From positions 124,001 through 188,000 of the forward strand of contig JAYQTK010000006.1 in assembly GCA_038147335.1 (NCBI GenBank): a stretch of DNA of 64,000 bases, read 5' to 3'. Positions 27,482-37,153 of this stretch are shown piece after piece. Within the stretch, counting starts at the first letter, position 1; every line of letters begins with the position of its first letter. Below the pieces are notes generated by a model. That model was given only the letters and a program-made list of their open reading frames with translations, made no database searches and was not told the DNA's origin. This DNA is from Marisimplicoccus sp038147335 (lineage in GTDB: Bacteria > Bacteroidota > Bacteroidia > Flavobacteriales > Flavobacteriaceae). Position numbers and translations under genes: made by a program.

Positions 27482-29263
27482 TTATTCTTCTTCAGAATCA
27501 ATATCATCAACTTTAGCATCATCCGGTTCTTCTGGAGCTGAATCTTTATGAGTTAGAAGATGTGATACAACAACTCTTTTAAATTCCTTACTAAACTCTA
27601 TAACTTTAAAATCTACCTTGTCTCCTTTAGATAATTTAGATCCATCTTCTTTGTCAAGATGTCTAGTTGGACAAAAAGCAGAAATATCTTCATTAAAGTT
27701 TATTATAGCTCCTTTTTCAATAACTTCAGAAACTTCAGAATTATGAAGTGTATCTACAGCAAAATCTTTTTCATATACATCCCATGGATTAGGTTTTGTT
27801 TGTTTATGACCTAAACTAAGTTTTCTACCCTCAACATCAAGATCAAGAATAACAACTTCAATTTTGTCATTCAATGCTAAAAATTCTGAAGGATGTTTAA
27901 TCTTTTTCGTCCATGATAAGTCAGATATATAAATTAAACCGTCTATACCTTCTTCAAGTTCAATAAAAACTCCAAAGTTTGTAAAGTTCCTTACAGACCC
28001 AGTATGTTTAGAGCCTATTGGGAACTTCTTAGTAATATCAGTCCAAGGATCTTGTGTTAATTGTTTAATTCCCAAAGACATTTTTCTAGATTCTCTATCA
28101 AGAGTTAAAACTACAGCCTCAATTTCATCTCCAACGTTTACAAAATCTTGAGCACTTCTTAAATGTGTTGACCATGACATCTCAGATACATGGACTAGGC
28201 CTTCTATACCTTCATCAACTTCTACAAATGCACCATAATCTGCTATTACAACTACTTTACCTTTTATCTTAGAACCTTCTTTTACATCATCTCCTAATTT
28301 ATCCCATGGGTGATCAGTTAATTGTTTAAGACCTAATTGAATTTTGGATTTATCATCATCAAAATCTAGTATTACAACTTTAATTGATTGGTCAAGCTCT
28401 AAAATCTCAGATGGATGATTTATTCTACTCCATGACAAATCTGTAATATGAATTAGGCCATCCACACCACCTAAATCAATAAATACTCCATATGAAGTCA
28501 TGTTTTTAACAGTTCCTTCAAGAACTTGTCCTTTCTCAAGCTGACCAATAATCCCTTTCTTTTGTTCTTCAATATCAGCTTCAATTAAAGCCTTGTGAGA
28601 TACAACTACATTCTTGAATTCGTGATTAATCTTAACCACTTTGAAGTCCATGTTCTTGTTAGTGTATTGATCGTAATCTCTTATTGGTTTGACATCTATC
28701 TGAGATCCTGGAAGGAAGGCTTCAATACCAAAAACATCTACAATCATACCACCTTTTGTTCTACACTTAACAAAGCCTTGAACAACTTCACCAGAATCAT
28801 GAGCTGCATTAACTCTATCCCAAGCTTTAATAACTCTTGCTTTTCTATGAGAAAGAACTAATTGGCCAGATTTATCTTCTCTTGTATCTACAATTACTTC
28901 AACTTTATCACCTAATTTAAGATCAGGATTATATCTAAACTCATTTTTTGAAATTACTCCTTCTGACTTAGCATTAATATCAATAATGACATCTTTCTCT
29001 GTCATATGAATCACTTCACCTAGAATAATATTATCATCTGAAGTATCAACAAAATTTTTCTCTACCAACTTCTCAAATTCCTTAATTTGTTTCTCATCTA
29101 ATTCGTCAATACCTTCCTTGTATTGATGCCAGTTAAAATTGGTTAAGAAATCATCTTGTGGATCAACCTTTTTGGTTGACTTTTTAGCAGGAGCTTTTTT
29201 TGGAGTTTTTGTTAGTGTCTTTGACTCCTCAGGTTTAGTTTTTTCAGTATTTTCTTCGCTCAT
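27482..29263 (-). CDS. rpsA: 30S ribosomal protein S1
   Basis: S1 binds mRNA on the small subunit and helps translation initiation. From ATG 29263 the protein has 593 residues and opens MSEENTEKTKPEESK. A lysine/alanine-rich N-terminal extension is followed by six S1 (OB-fold) repeats; typical cores are GTVKNMTSYGVFIDLGG, GKVVVIADYGAFVEVDEG and GSVRNFTNFGVFIELEEG. The tail is acidic (DDAKVDDIDSEEE). A TTG three codons upstream is in frame, but the ATG is preferred. A strong promoter ends 6 nt from the ATG, so the message is probably leaderless. A terminator follows, so rpsA is likely monocistronic. Confidence 0.95.
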   Translation of the reverse strand: MSEENTEKTKPEESKTLTKTPKKAPAKKSTKKVDPQDDFLTNFNWHQYKEGIDELDEKQIKEFEKLVEKNFVDTSDDNIILGEVIHMTEKDVIIDINAKSEGVISKNEFRYNPDLKLGDKVEVIVDTREDKSGQLVLSHRKARVIKAWDRVNAAHDSGEVVQGFVKCRTKGGMIVDVFGIEAFLPGSQIDVKPIRDYDQYTNKNMDFKVVKINHEFKNVVVSHKALIEADIEEQKKGIIGQLEKGQVLEGTVKNMTSYGVFIDLGGVDGLIHITDLSWSRINHPSEILELDQSIKVVILDFDDDKSKIQLGLKQLTDHPWDKLGDDVKEGSKIKGKVVVIADYGAFVEVDEGIEGLVHVSEMSWSTHLRSAQDFVNVGDEIEAVVLTLDRESRKMSLGIKQLTQDPWTDITKKFPIGSKHTGSVRNFTNFGVFIELEEGIDGLIYISDLSWTKKIKHPSEFLALNDKIEVVILDLDVEGRKLSLGHKQTKPNPWDVYEKDFAVDTLHNSEVSEVIEKGAIINFNEDISAFCPTRHLDKEDGSKLSKGDKVDFKVIEFSKEFKRVVVSHLLTHKDSAPEEPDDAKVDDIDSEEE

Positions 29264-29269
29264 AGTGCG

Positions 29270-29300
29270 CAAAAATATAATTTATTAATTTATTGACAAA
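29270..29300 (-). promoter_or_regulatory. rpsA promoter, apparently leaderless
   Basis: On the minus strand TTTG (29297-29300) and an exact TATTTTTG box (29270-29277) are separated by 19 nt, the best promoter match in the window. Only 6 nt lie between the box and the rpsA ATG. Confidence 0.65.
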
Positions 29301-29323
29301 GCTTAGATATGTTTTTTATTACT

Positions 29324-29968
29324 TTAAAAAGTAATTTTTTCAAGTATTTCCTCAAATACCTGATCAATAGCTAGATAGCTTACATCAATTCCATAAGCAT
29401 CTTCAGCTTTTTTGAGTGGAGCAATTTCTCTGGTTGAGTCTATATCATCTCTTTCTTTTATCTCTCTTTCAATAGATTCAATTTTGACAGTTTCATCATT
29501 TATTTCTTTATGACGCCTTTGAGCTCTAATTTCAGGAATAGCATACAAGAAGAATTTATAATCAGCATCAGGAAACACAACAGTTCCAATATCCCTTCCA
29601 TCAACAACTATAGAATTTAACTTAGATGATTTTCTTAAAAGATTATATACAAAGTTTCTTATTTCAGGTTTTTTTGCATATTCACTAACATTTACTGACA
29701 CCTTATGCCCTCTTATTTTAGATGTTACATCTTCACCATTTAAAAAGATTGAGAAACTATCATTTTCAAATTTTTGAGAAATATCAATTTTACTAAAAAG
29801 ATCCTTTCCTAATGTTTCTTTTGGGTTTATTTGATTTCTTATTAAATAAAGAGTTATTGCCCTATAGTATGCGCCTGAATCTCTATAATTAATATTTAAC
29901 CTTTTTGCAATTTTCTTTGCCTGAGTACTTTTGCCAGTAGAGGCCTCACCATCAATTGCTATTATCAT
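29324..29968 (-). CDS. cmk: Cytidylate kinase
   Basis: Cmk phosphorylates CMP and dCMP. The 214 residues begin with the P-loop IAIDGEASTGKSTQAKK and include the substrate-region RDSGAYYRAIT, VVDGRDIGTVVFPDADYKF and the lid segment RAQRRHKEIND. The serine-to-alanine/serine variation in GEASTGKS is common in Bacteroidota Cmk. It follows lon after 5 nt and lies just upstream of rpsA, an order widely conserved in bacteria (cmk-rpsA). Confidence 0.95.
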   Translation of the reverse strand: MIIAIDGEASTGKSTQAKKIAKRLNINYRDSGAYYRAITLYLIRNQINPKETLGKDLFSKIDISQKFENDSFSIFLNGEDVTSKIRGHKVSVNVSEYAKKPEIRNFVYNLLRKSSKLNSIVVDGRDIGTVVFPDADYKFFLYAIPEIRAQRRHKEINDETVKIESIEREIKERDDIDSTREIAPLKKAEDAYGIDVSYLAIDQVFEEILEKITF

Positions 29969-29973
29969 AAAAA

Positions 29974-32427
29974 TTAATTTATATTTTTTGGATTTAAGAC
30001 CTTTCTATTTGTAAGAGAGTGAGATATTACATCACTCATGTTATTAACGTATATAAAGTTTAAACCCTTAAGATATTTTTGATCTATTTCTTCAATATCC
30101 TTTTTATTATATGAACTTAAAATAATTTCCTTAATATTTGCTCTTTTAGCAGCCAAAATCTTTTCTTTTATTCCTCCAACAGGAAGAACCTTTCCTCTTA
30201 GAGTAATCTCACCTGTCATAGCGATATTCTTTTTAACTCTTTTTTGAGTAAATAATGAGACAAGGGATGTAAGTATGGTTATACCCGCGCTTGGACCATC
30301 TTTAGGAGTTGCTCCCTCAGGAACGTGAATATGTATATTATATTTTGAGTAGTCAATTTCTTTATTGATTCCCAGATCTTGGTAATTAGATTTAATGTAC
30401 TCTAATGCAATAACGGCGGATTCCTTCATTATTTTTCCAAGGTTACCTGTAATCGACAGGTTTCCTTTACCCTCTGATAATGATGATTCAATAAATAGAA
30501 TTTCACCACCTACAGAAGTCCATGCAAGACCTGTAACTACTCCAGCGAAATTATTGTTTTCATATTTATCCCTAAAAAATTTCTGAGGTCCTAATACATC
30601 TTTTAAATAATCTTCATCATTGTAGTCGTTCAACTTAGAATTTGAAACAATATTTTTAGCTCTGTTTCTAATAAGCTTAGCAATTTGTTTCTCAAGATTT
30701 CTAACCCCAGATTCTCTTGTGTAGCCACTAATAATCTCTTTGATATTTTTATTAGATATTTTAAAATCAGAAGAATTCATTCCGTGCTCAGACAACTGTT
30801 TTTTAATTAAAAACTTATTTGCAATTGAGACTTTCTCCTCAGATGTATACCCAGACACGTTAATTAGCTCCATTCTATCAAGTAAAGCAGGATGCATTGT
30901 TGACAGATTATTAGCTGTTGCGACAAACATTACTTTTGAAAGGTCATAGCCTATTTCTAAGAAATTATCATGAAAAGAACTATTTTGTTCAGGATCAAGC
31001 AACTCTAACAAAGCAGATGAAGGATCACCTTGTGATCCACTTGAAATCTTATCAATTTCATCTAGAACAAAAACTGGATTAGATGTACCTGATTTTCTTA
31101 TACTTTGTATAATTCTTCCAGGCATTGCTCCAATGTATGTCTTTCTATGTCCTCTAATTTCAGCTTCATCTCTTAATCCACCCAGCGAAACTCTAACATA
31201 CTCTCTGTTTATTGATTTAGCTATAGATTTACCAAGTGAAGTTTTACCTACACCAGGAGGGCCATATAAACATAATATTGGTGACTTCATGTCTTTTCTT
31301 AATTTAAGAACAGCTAAATACTCTATTATTCTTTTTTTTACATCCTCAAGCCCAAAATGATCATTATCTAAAATTTTTTGGGCTTTTTCTAAGTCAAAAT
31401 TATCTTCAGAGTAGTTTTCCCATGGCAGATCAACTAGTAAGTCCAAATAGTTTCTTTGAACAGAATATTCTGCAACCTGAGAGTTCATCCTCTTTAGTTT
31501 AGATAACTCTTTTTCAAAATGATTTCTTGTTTCTTCACTCCAATTTTTATCTTTTGACTTATTTATCAATTCTTGAATATCTTCATGATATGAATTTTCC
31601 CCAAGCTCCTCTTGAATTGTTTTCATCTGCTGCTGCAAATAATATTCTCTTTGCTGCTGATCTAAATCATTCCTTACTTTTGATTGTATATCGTTTTTTA
31701 GAGCGAGTTTTTCATATTCTACATTTAAGAACTTAAGACATTTCATAGCTCTATTCTGGATACTTGTACTTTCAAGTAGCTCCTGTTTGTCTTTGACACT
31801 AATGTTCATGTTTGAGGAAACAAAATTTATCAAGAATGCAGAACTATGGATATTTTTAATTGCAAATGATGCCTCTGATGGGATGTTAGGATTTTCTTTT
31901 ATAATTTTTAAAGCTATATCCTTTATAGCATCAATTGTTGCAGAGAATTTACTGTTTGATTTTTTTAATGCCTCATCAGAAACAGGATCAACAGTTGCTT
32001 GAATGTATGGGTCAGTTTTAACAATAGATTTAATCTTAAATCTTTTTTTTCCTTGTATGATAACAGTTGTGTTTCCATCAGGCATTTTTAAAACCCTTAA
32101 TATTTTTGCTACAGTACCTACTCCATATATATTTTCTATGCCTGGGTTTTCATCATTAATATTTCTTTGAGCTACAACTCCAATTAATTTACTAGACTTA
32201 TTAGCATCTTTAATAAGTTTTATGGATTTATCCCTACCTGCATTTATTGGGATAACTACACCAGGAAAAAGTACTGTATTTGTAAGAGGAAGTATTGGCA
32301 ATACATCTGGTAAACTTTCTTTTTCAAGTGCCTCTTCATCTTCATTTGTCATTAATGGAATAAAATCAGATTCCTCACTAATATCATCAAATGACATTTT
32401 GTCTATATTATTAAAAATAATGCTCAT
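29974..32427 (-). CDS. lon: ATP-dependent protease Lon
   Basis: Lon is a cytoplasmic AAA+ serine protease degrading misfolded and regulatory proteins. The 817 residues have the N-terminal substrate-binding domain (about 40-240, starting LPILPLTNTVLFPGV), a coiled-coil region (about 240-330), the ATPase with Walker A YGPPGVGKTSLGKS near residue 388 and Walker B VFVLDEIDK, and the C-terminal protease domain with the catalytic serine in PKDGPSAGIT (about residue 713) and lysine in GGIKEKILAAKRA (about 755). The start gives a short acidic extension (MSIIFNNIDKMSFDDISEES). It is followed by cmk after 5 nt. Confidence 0.96.
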   Translation of the reverse strand: MSIIFNNIDKMSFDDISEESDFIPLMTNEDEEALEKESLPDVLPILPLTNTVLFPGVVIPINAGRDKSIKLIKDANKSSKLIGVVAQRNINDENPGIENIYGVGTVAKILRVLKMPDGNTTVIIQGKKRFKIKSIVKTDPYIQATVDPVSDEALKKSNSKFSATIDAIKDIALKIIKENPNIPSEASFAIKNIHSSAFLINFVSSNMNISVKDKQELLESTSIQNRAMKCLKFLNVEYEKLALKNDIQSKVRNDLDQQQREYYLQQQMKTIQEELGENSYHEDIQELINKSKDKNWSEETRNHFEKELSKLKRMNSQVAEYSVQRNYLDLLVDLPWENYSEDNFDLEKAQKILDNDHFGLEDVKKRIIEYLAVLKLRKDMKSPILCLYGPPGVGKTSLGKSIAKSINREYVRVSLGGLRDEAEIRGHRKTYIGAMPGRIIQSIRKSGTSNPVFVLDEIDKISSGSQGDPSSALLELLDPEQNSSFHDNFLEIGYDLSKVMFVATANNLSTMHPALLDRMELINVSGYTSEEKVSIANKFLIKKQLSEHGMNSSDFKISNKNIKEIISGYTRESGVRNLEKQIAKLIRNRAKNIVSNSKLNDYNDEDYLKDVLGPQKFFRDKYENNNFAGVVTGLAWTSVGGEILFIESSLSEGKGNLSITGNLGKIMKESAVIALEYIKSNYQDLGINKEIDYSKYNIHIHVPEGATPKDGPSAGITILTSLVSLFTQKRVKKNIAMTGEITLRGKVLPVGGIKEKILAAKRANIKEIILSSYNKKDIEEIDQKYLKGLNFIYVNNMSDVISHSLTNRKVLNPKNIN

Positions 32428-32521
32428 TTAAAACTATTTATGGTCATTATGTCAGAAAATCAAAATATAAGTTCATTTAATTGAATTGATAAAGTTCAGA
32501 CAATAATAACACTTAAATAAG

Positions 32522-32550
32522 GACAAAAGCTATGCCAACTTACTTTTGTC
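32522..32550 (-). terminator. Possible terminator spanning the MFS gene stop codon
   Basis: Inverted repeat GACAAAAG / CTTTTGTC (8 bp arms, 13-nt loop) straddles the stop of the transporter gene. On the minus strand it is followed by a weak T-rich stretch CCTTATTT. The long loop and poor T-tract make it a weak candidate. Confidence 0.35.
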
Positions 32551-33852
32551 AATTCTAGGAACTCTAATTAATAATAATGCTCCAACAAAAAAGAAAAACA
32601 TAAAAATTAAAACTGAGAATCTAACTGAGCCTGTTAATTGAGCAGAAAAGGCATAAAATAGCAAACCAAAGAAAATACCTATTTTTTCAGTTACATCATA
32701 AAAACTAAAAAAAGATGTAGTATCCTTTGTTTCAGGTATAAACAGGGAAAAGGTAGCTCTAGCAACAGGTTGTGTCCCCCCCATTAAGAGGCCAACAAGT
32801 CCTGCAATCATGTAAAATTGATTTGGAGTTTCAATATAATAGGCATAGAAACATACTAATGACCAAAGAAAGATTGCAAAAGTTAGTACTATAATATTTC
32901 CAAATTTTTGAGCCAATTTTGTAAAACTATATGCTCCACCAATTGCAACAATCTGAATAAGTAAAATGCTAATTATAAGACCAGCTGTTTGTTCACTAGC
33001 ACTTGGCCACTGAATTTCAGTAACTCCAAAGTAAGATGCAATATAAAGTACAGTTTGCAGAGAAAATGAAAAAATGAAAAATGCTAACAAGAATCTTGTA
33101 AACCTTTTACTAGATCTAATAACCTCATAAACGCTCCTTAACTCCTTAAACCCATTCCAAATAATATTTTTTGGAATATTTATCTCCCTATTTCCTTTAG
33201 GTAAATGATAAAAAGAGTATTGACTAAAACCTAACCACCACAACCCAGTTAATGCAAAAGACATCTTCATGGCATTTTTATCAGAGCTAAACCCAAAATC
33301 TTCATAGAAATAAATCATTACTAGATTTATCAAGAGAAGGATAACACTTCCTATATACCCCATTGTATATCCTCTAGCACTTACCATATTTGTTTGTTTG
33401 GGAAAAGTAATATCATTTAAATATGAATTGTAATAGACCAGACTACCCCAGAATCCAAGTAATGATAGGAAATATAGGATAAGACTGAACTCTATATTTT
33501 CTAATTCAAACCAATATAGTCCGATACATGAAATAGAGCCCATGTAGACAAAAAACTTCATAAAAATTTTTTTATTACCTATATAATCCGCTATACCACT
33601 AAGCATAGGTGATATAAATGCAATTAAAAGGAAACAAATTCCTGAAAGAAAACTAATCAAGGTGTCTTTGTTTACGTCTACACTAAATATCATAATTGAA
33701 CTGACATCAGAGAAAACATATGTAGAGTAATATATTGGAAAAATTGCTGAAGAAATAACTAACGAATAAACTGAATTTGCCCAGTCATATATTGTCCATG
33801 CACCAATCAATTTTTTACTTCCTTTTGGATGGTCGGTTTTTTTATTTAGCAT
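32530..33852 (-). CDS. MFS transporter of the UMF1/Atg22-like family
   Basis: This 440-residue polytopic membrane protein has about twelve predicted hydrophobic segments. It begins GAWTIYDWANSVYSLVISSA, the signature of the UMF1 (Atg22-like) branch of the major facilitator superfamily, and carries GLLMGGTQPVARATFSLFIP in the second half. In eukaryotes Atg22 exports amino acids from the vacuole; bacterial substrates are unknown. It is divergent from msrB with only 66 bp between starts and is followed by lon on the same strand. Confidence 0.85.
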   Translation of the reverse strand: MLNKKTDHPKGSKKLIGAWTIYDWANSVYSLVISSAIFPIYYSTYVFSDVSSIMIFSVDVNKDTLISFLSGICFLLIAFISPMLSGIADYIGNKKIFMKFFVYMGSISCIGLYWFELENIEFSLILYFLSLLGFWGSLVYYNSYLNDITFPKQTNMVSARGYTMGYIGSVILLLINLVMIYFYEDFGFSSDKNAMKMSFALTGLWWLGFSQYSFYHLPKGNREINIPKNIIWNGFKELRSVYEVIRSSKRFTRFLLAFFIFSFSLQTVLYIASYFGVTEIQWPSASEQTAGLIISILLIQIVAIGGAYSFTKLAQKFGNIIVLTFAIFLWSLVCFYAYYIETPNQFYMIAGLVGLLMGGTQPVARATFSLFIPETKDTTSFFSFYDVTEKIGIFFGLLFYAFSAQLTGSVRFSVLIFMFFFFVGALLLIRVPRIDKSKLA

Positions 33853-33897
33853 AAATTTAAATGATTGACAAAGTAAGTAAATAAATTAAAAGATATA

Positions 33898-33905
33898 TAT
33901 ATTTG
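33898..33905 (+). promoter_or_regulatory. -7 box of msrB-lpdA
   Basis: TATATTTG on the plus strand matches TAnnTTTG exactly and ends 13 nt before the msrB ATG. It lies in a 66-bp divergent spacer shared with the MFS gene. A TTG occurs upstream but about 30 nt away, farther than usual. Confidence 0.5.
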
Positions 33906-33918
33906 TCAAAAAATATAG

Positions 33919-34413
33919 ATGTACTTAAAATTGCACTTATTTGGACTAGTTTTTTTTAGTTTTACACTATTAAACTGCCAAACACAATTAGATAAAGAAG
34001 AACCTAAAATAACCTATAAAGTGAATAAATCAGAAGAAGAGTGGAAAGAAGAATTATCTCCTGAAGAATTTGAGATACTAAGAAATGCGGGTACTGAAAG
34101 ACCCCATACGGGAATATATAATATGCATTTTGAAGATGGGGTTTATGTATGCAAGGGATGCGGACAACCTCTATTTAAAAGCGGAAGTAAGTTTATGTCC
34201 GATTGTGGCTGGCCAAGCTATGAAGGAGCAATTCCAGGTGCAATTGTTTACAAAAAAGATACAAGTTTAGGAATGATTAGAACTGAGATTTTATGTTCTA
34301 ATTGTGGAGGGCATCAAGGTCATGTTTTTGACGATGGCCCAACGGCAACTGGCAAAAGATATTGTGTTAATTCTGCAAGTATAAATTTTATAAATAATAA
34401 AAGAAATGACTAA
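33919..34413 (+). CDS. msrB: Peptide-methionine (R)-S-oxide reductase, lipoprotein form
   Basis: MsrB repairs methionine-R-sulfoxide in proteins. The 164-residue protein has a lipoprotein signal: hydrophobic N-terminus and lipobox FTLLNCQ, with the acylated cysteine at residue 21. It is therefore probably anchored in the envelope rather than cytosolic. The catalytic domain shows two zinc CxxC pairs (CKGC and CSNC), GWPSYEGAIPG and the catalytic cysteine in RYCVNSASINF. Its stop overlaps the lpdA start by 8 nt (ATGACTAA), so export and cytosolic enzymes are made from one message. Confidence 0.93.
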   Translation: MYLKLHLFGLVFFSFTLLNCQTQLDKEEPKITYKVNKSEEEWKEELSPEEFEILRNAGTERPHTGIYNMHFEDGVYVCKGCGQPLFKSGSKFMSDCGWPSYEGAIPGAIVYKKDTSLGMIRTEILCSNCGGHQGHVFDDGPTATGKRYCVNSASINFINNKRND

Positions 34414-35797
34414 AAAATACGATTTAATTGTTCTAGGAAGTGGTCCAGGTGGATATGTTACTGCAATTAGGGCATCTCAACTAGGACTAAAGACTGCTAT
34501 AGTCGAAAAAGAAAGTCTGGGTGGAGTTTGTTTAAATTGGGGGTGTATCCCAACTAAGGCTTTATTAAAGTCTGCACAAGTATTCGAATACTTAAAAAAA
34601 GCTGATTCATATGGACTAAAAGTTAAAGATTTTGATAAAGATTTTGACTCGGTTGTTAAAAGGTCAAGGAGCGTGGCTGATGGAATGAGTAAAGGAGTAA
34701 ATTTTCTAATGAAGAAGAACAAGATTGATGTTATTAATGGTTATGGTAAAGTATCACCAAACAAAAAAGTTTCAGTTGAAAATGATGGTGAAGTACAAGA
34801 ATTTGAGTCTTCAAATATCATTATAGCTACAGGAGGTAGATCAAGAGTAATTGATTCTATCCCTCAAGATGGTAAAAAAATCATTGGTTATAGAGAAGCT
34901 ATGACACTTCCAAAACAACCTAAAAAAATAATAATTGTTGGATCAGGTGCAATTGGAATTGAATTTGCATATTTCTATAATTCTATGGGTACTGAGGTGA
35001 AAATAATTGAATATTTGGACAGAGTCCTACCTGTTGAAGACAAAGATATTTCAAATCAACTTAGCAAAAATTTTAAGAAGTCAGGAATTGAAATATTAAC
35101 TAGCTCTGAAGTCATTTCATCTGAAACTAAGGGAAAGGGTGTGAAACTTCAAGTTAAATCTAATGGTCAAATATCTGAGCATGAAGCAGACATTGTCTTA
35201 TCTGCAGTAGGTGTAAAAAGTAATATAGAGGATATTGGACTTGAAGAGGTTGGAATAGCAGTTGATAAAGACAAAATTATAGTTGATGAATTTTATCAAA
35301 CAAATATTCCTGGATACTATGCAATTGGAGATGTTACATCTGGTCAAGCACTAGCGCATGTTGCTTCAGCTGAGGGAATACTTTGTGTTGAAAAAATTGC
35401 TAAACATGAGGTAGAGCCAATTGATTATGATAATATTCCTGGATGTACTTATTGTTTTCCTGAGGTTGCATCTGTTGGATTAACTGAAGAAAAAGCTATT
35501 GAAAAAGGATATCAAGTTAAGGTTGGAAAATTTCCTTTCACTGCATCTGGAAAGGCACAAGCATCTGGTCATCCAGATGGATTTGTTAAGGTTATTTTTG
35601 ATGAAAAGTATGGAGAGTGGTTGGGTTGTCACATGATTGGTGCTGGAGTTACTGATATGATTGCAGAAGCTGTTTTAGGCAGGAAGCTTGAGACAACAGG
35701 TAAAGAAATTCTTAAGTCTGTTCACCCTCACCCTACAATGAGTGAAGCATTAATGGAGGCTGTTGCAGATGCTTACGATGAAGTTATTCATCTTTAG
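34406..35797 (+). CDS. lpdA: Dihydrolipoyl dehydrogenase
   Basis: This is the E3 component that re-oxidises lipoyl groups of pyruvate and 2-oxoglutarate dehydrogenases and the glycine cleavage system. The 463 residues contain FAD-binding VLGSGPGGYVTAIRA, the redox disulfide GGVCLNWGCIPTKAL, the NAD-binding IIVGSGAIGIEFAYFY and the C-terminal active-site HPHPTMSEALMEAV. All catalytic residues are present. The 3' end overlaps the convergent aroQ gene by 14 bp. Confidence 0.97.
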   Translation: MTKKYDLIVLGSGPGGYVTAIRASQLGLKTAIVEKESLGGVCLNWGCIPTKALLKSAQVFEYLKKADSYGLKVKDFDKDFDSVVKRSRSVADGMSKGVNFLMKKNKIDVINGYGKVSPNKKVSVENDGEVQEFESSNIIIATGGRSRVIDSIPQDGKKIIGYREAMTLPKQPKKIIIVGSGAIGIEFAYFYNSMGTEVKIIEYLDRVLPVEDKDISNQLSKNFKKSGIEILTSSEVISSETKGKGVKLQVKSNGQISEHEADIVLSAVGVKSNIEDIGLEEVGIAVDKDKIIVDEFYQTNIPGYYAIGDVTSGQALAHVASAEGILCVEKIAKHEVEPIDYDNIPGCTYCFPEVASVGLTEEKAIEKGYQVKVGKFPFTASGKAQASGHPDGFVKVIFDEKYGEWLGCHMIGAGVTDMIAEAVLGRKLETTGKEILKSVHPHPTMSEALMEAVADAYDEVIHL

Positions 35798-36206
35798 GGA
35801 GGAAGCTTTCAATTGCTAATTCGTAGCTTTTTAGTCCAAATCCTATAATTATCCCATCAACTACTGGTGATAAATATGAGTTATGTCTATATTCTTCTCT
35901 TGAAAAAGTATTAGATATATGAACTTCAATAACTTTTGTATCAATTGCTTTTATTGCATCACCTATTCCAACAGAAGTGTGAGTATATGCAGCAGCATTA
36001 ATTATTATACCATCTGAATCCCTGGAATCTTGAATAAAGTTTATTAATTCACCTTCAACATTTGATTGATGGTATTCTAAATTAATGTTAGAATATTTTG
36101 ATCTAAGTGAATTAAAGAAAGTTTCAAAATCTTGATTCCCATAGATATCAGTCTCTCTTGAGCCAAGGAGATTCAAATTGGGACCATTAATTATTGTTAA
36201 TTTCAT
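35784..36206 (-). CDS. aroQ: 3-dehydroquinate dehydratase, type II
   Basis: AroQ removes water from 3-dehydroquinate in the shikimate pathway. The 140-residue protein shows the type II signature INGPNLNLLGSRETDIYG, the flexible-loop arginine and catalytic tyrosine in that stretch, the HQSNVEGELI motif, the catalytic histidine region AAAYTHTSVGIGDA and VHISNTFSREEYRH. The start is 38 bp from that of the divergent xerD. Confidence 0.95.
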   Translation of the reverse strand: MKLTIINGPNLNLLGSRETDIYGNQDFETFFNSLRSKYSNINLEYHQSNVEGELINFIQDSRDSDGIIINAAAYTHTSVGIGDAIKAIDTKVIEVHISNTFSREEYRHNSYLSPVVDGIIIGFGLKSYELAIESFLPKDE

Positions 36207-36244
36207 ATATTATAAAGGTAATGCTTAAACAGGAATAAAAAAAA

Positions 36245-37153
36245 ATGAATTGGGATACTAGCATTGAGAATTTTAAGAATTATCTAAAACTAGAAAGAGG
36301 ATTGAGTATGAATTCAATAGAAAGTTATGAATTTGATCTAATTCAGTTTAAAAATTTTATAATTGAAAATAGTATAAATGAGTCGCCAAAAAAATGTAGC
36401 TCATCAACAGTTAAGAGATATCTTTATAAAAATTTTTCAAACAAAAAATCTAGAAGTCAAGCCAGAAGTATCTCAGCATTAAAAAGTTTCTTTAATTACT
36501 TATTATTTGAAGGTGAGATTCATTCGTCTCCGATCAACGATATAGAAAGTCCTAAAATTGAAAATAAATTACCAGAGGTTCTTACAGAGGATGAAATAAA
36601 AAGATTGATTTCTTCAGTTAATCTTGATTCTGAATTTGGACAAAGAAACAAAACTATAATTGAAGTATTATATGGTACAGGCATCAGAGTTAGTGAGCTC
36701 ATTGAGCTAAAACTGTCAAACATTTTTTTTAAAGAAAATATTTTAAAAGTAACTGGAAAGGGAAATAAAGAAAGGTTTGTCCCATTGGGTAAAATTGCTA
36801 TAATAGAGATTAAAAAGTATTTAAATAATAGAGATAAATTAAAAATCAATTCAAAATTTTCCGATATACTTTTTCTAAATAGATATGGGAGACAGCTAAC
36901 AAGATCAATGATATTTAAGGTTATAAATGATTCTTCAAAAAATGCAGAAATTGATAAAAAAATTAGCCCTCACACACTAAGACACTCATATGCTACTCAT
37001 CTACTAAAAAATGGTGCAGACTTAAGAACAATACAACTTATACTTGGACATGAGAGTATTACTACAACTGAAATATATACACATTTAGATACTTTTCATT
37101 TAGAAGATGTTTTGAAAAAATATCACCCTAGAGAAAATAAAAATCAAGATTAG
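36245..37153 (+). CDS. xerD: Tyrosine recombinase XerC/XerD family
   Basis: This is a site-specific recombinase of the type that resolves chromosome dimers at dif. The 302-residue length and order match XerD/XerC: an N-terminal SAM-like DNA-binding domain (FKNYLKLERGLSMNSIESY) and a catalytic domain with arginine in GTGIRVSEL (about 148), lysine in VTGKGNKER, HTLRHSYATHLL, LGHESITTTEIYTH and nucleophile tyrosine near residue 278. No dif-like site was found nearby. Its stop shares TTAG with the convergent response regulator. Confidence 0.9.
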   Translation: MNWDTSIENFKNYLKLERGLSMNSIESYEFDLIQFKNFIIENSINESPKKCSSSTVKRYLYKNFSNKKSRSQARSISALKSFFNYLLFEGEIHSSPINDIESPKIENKLPEVLTEDEIKRLISSVNLDSEFGQRNKTIIEVLYGTGIRVSELIELKLSNIFFKENILKVTGKGNKERFVPLGKIAIIEIKKYLNNRDKLKINSKFSDILFLNRYGRQLTRSMIFKVINDSSKNAEIDKKISPHTLRHSYATHLLKNGADLRTIQLILGHESITTTEIYTHLDTFHLEDVLKKYHPRENKNQD

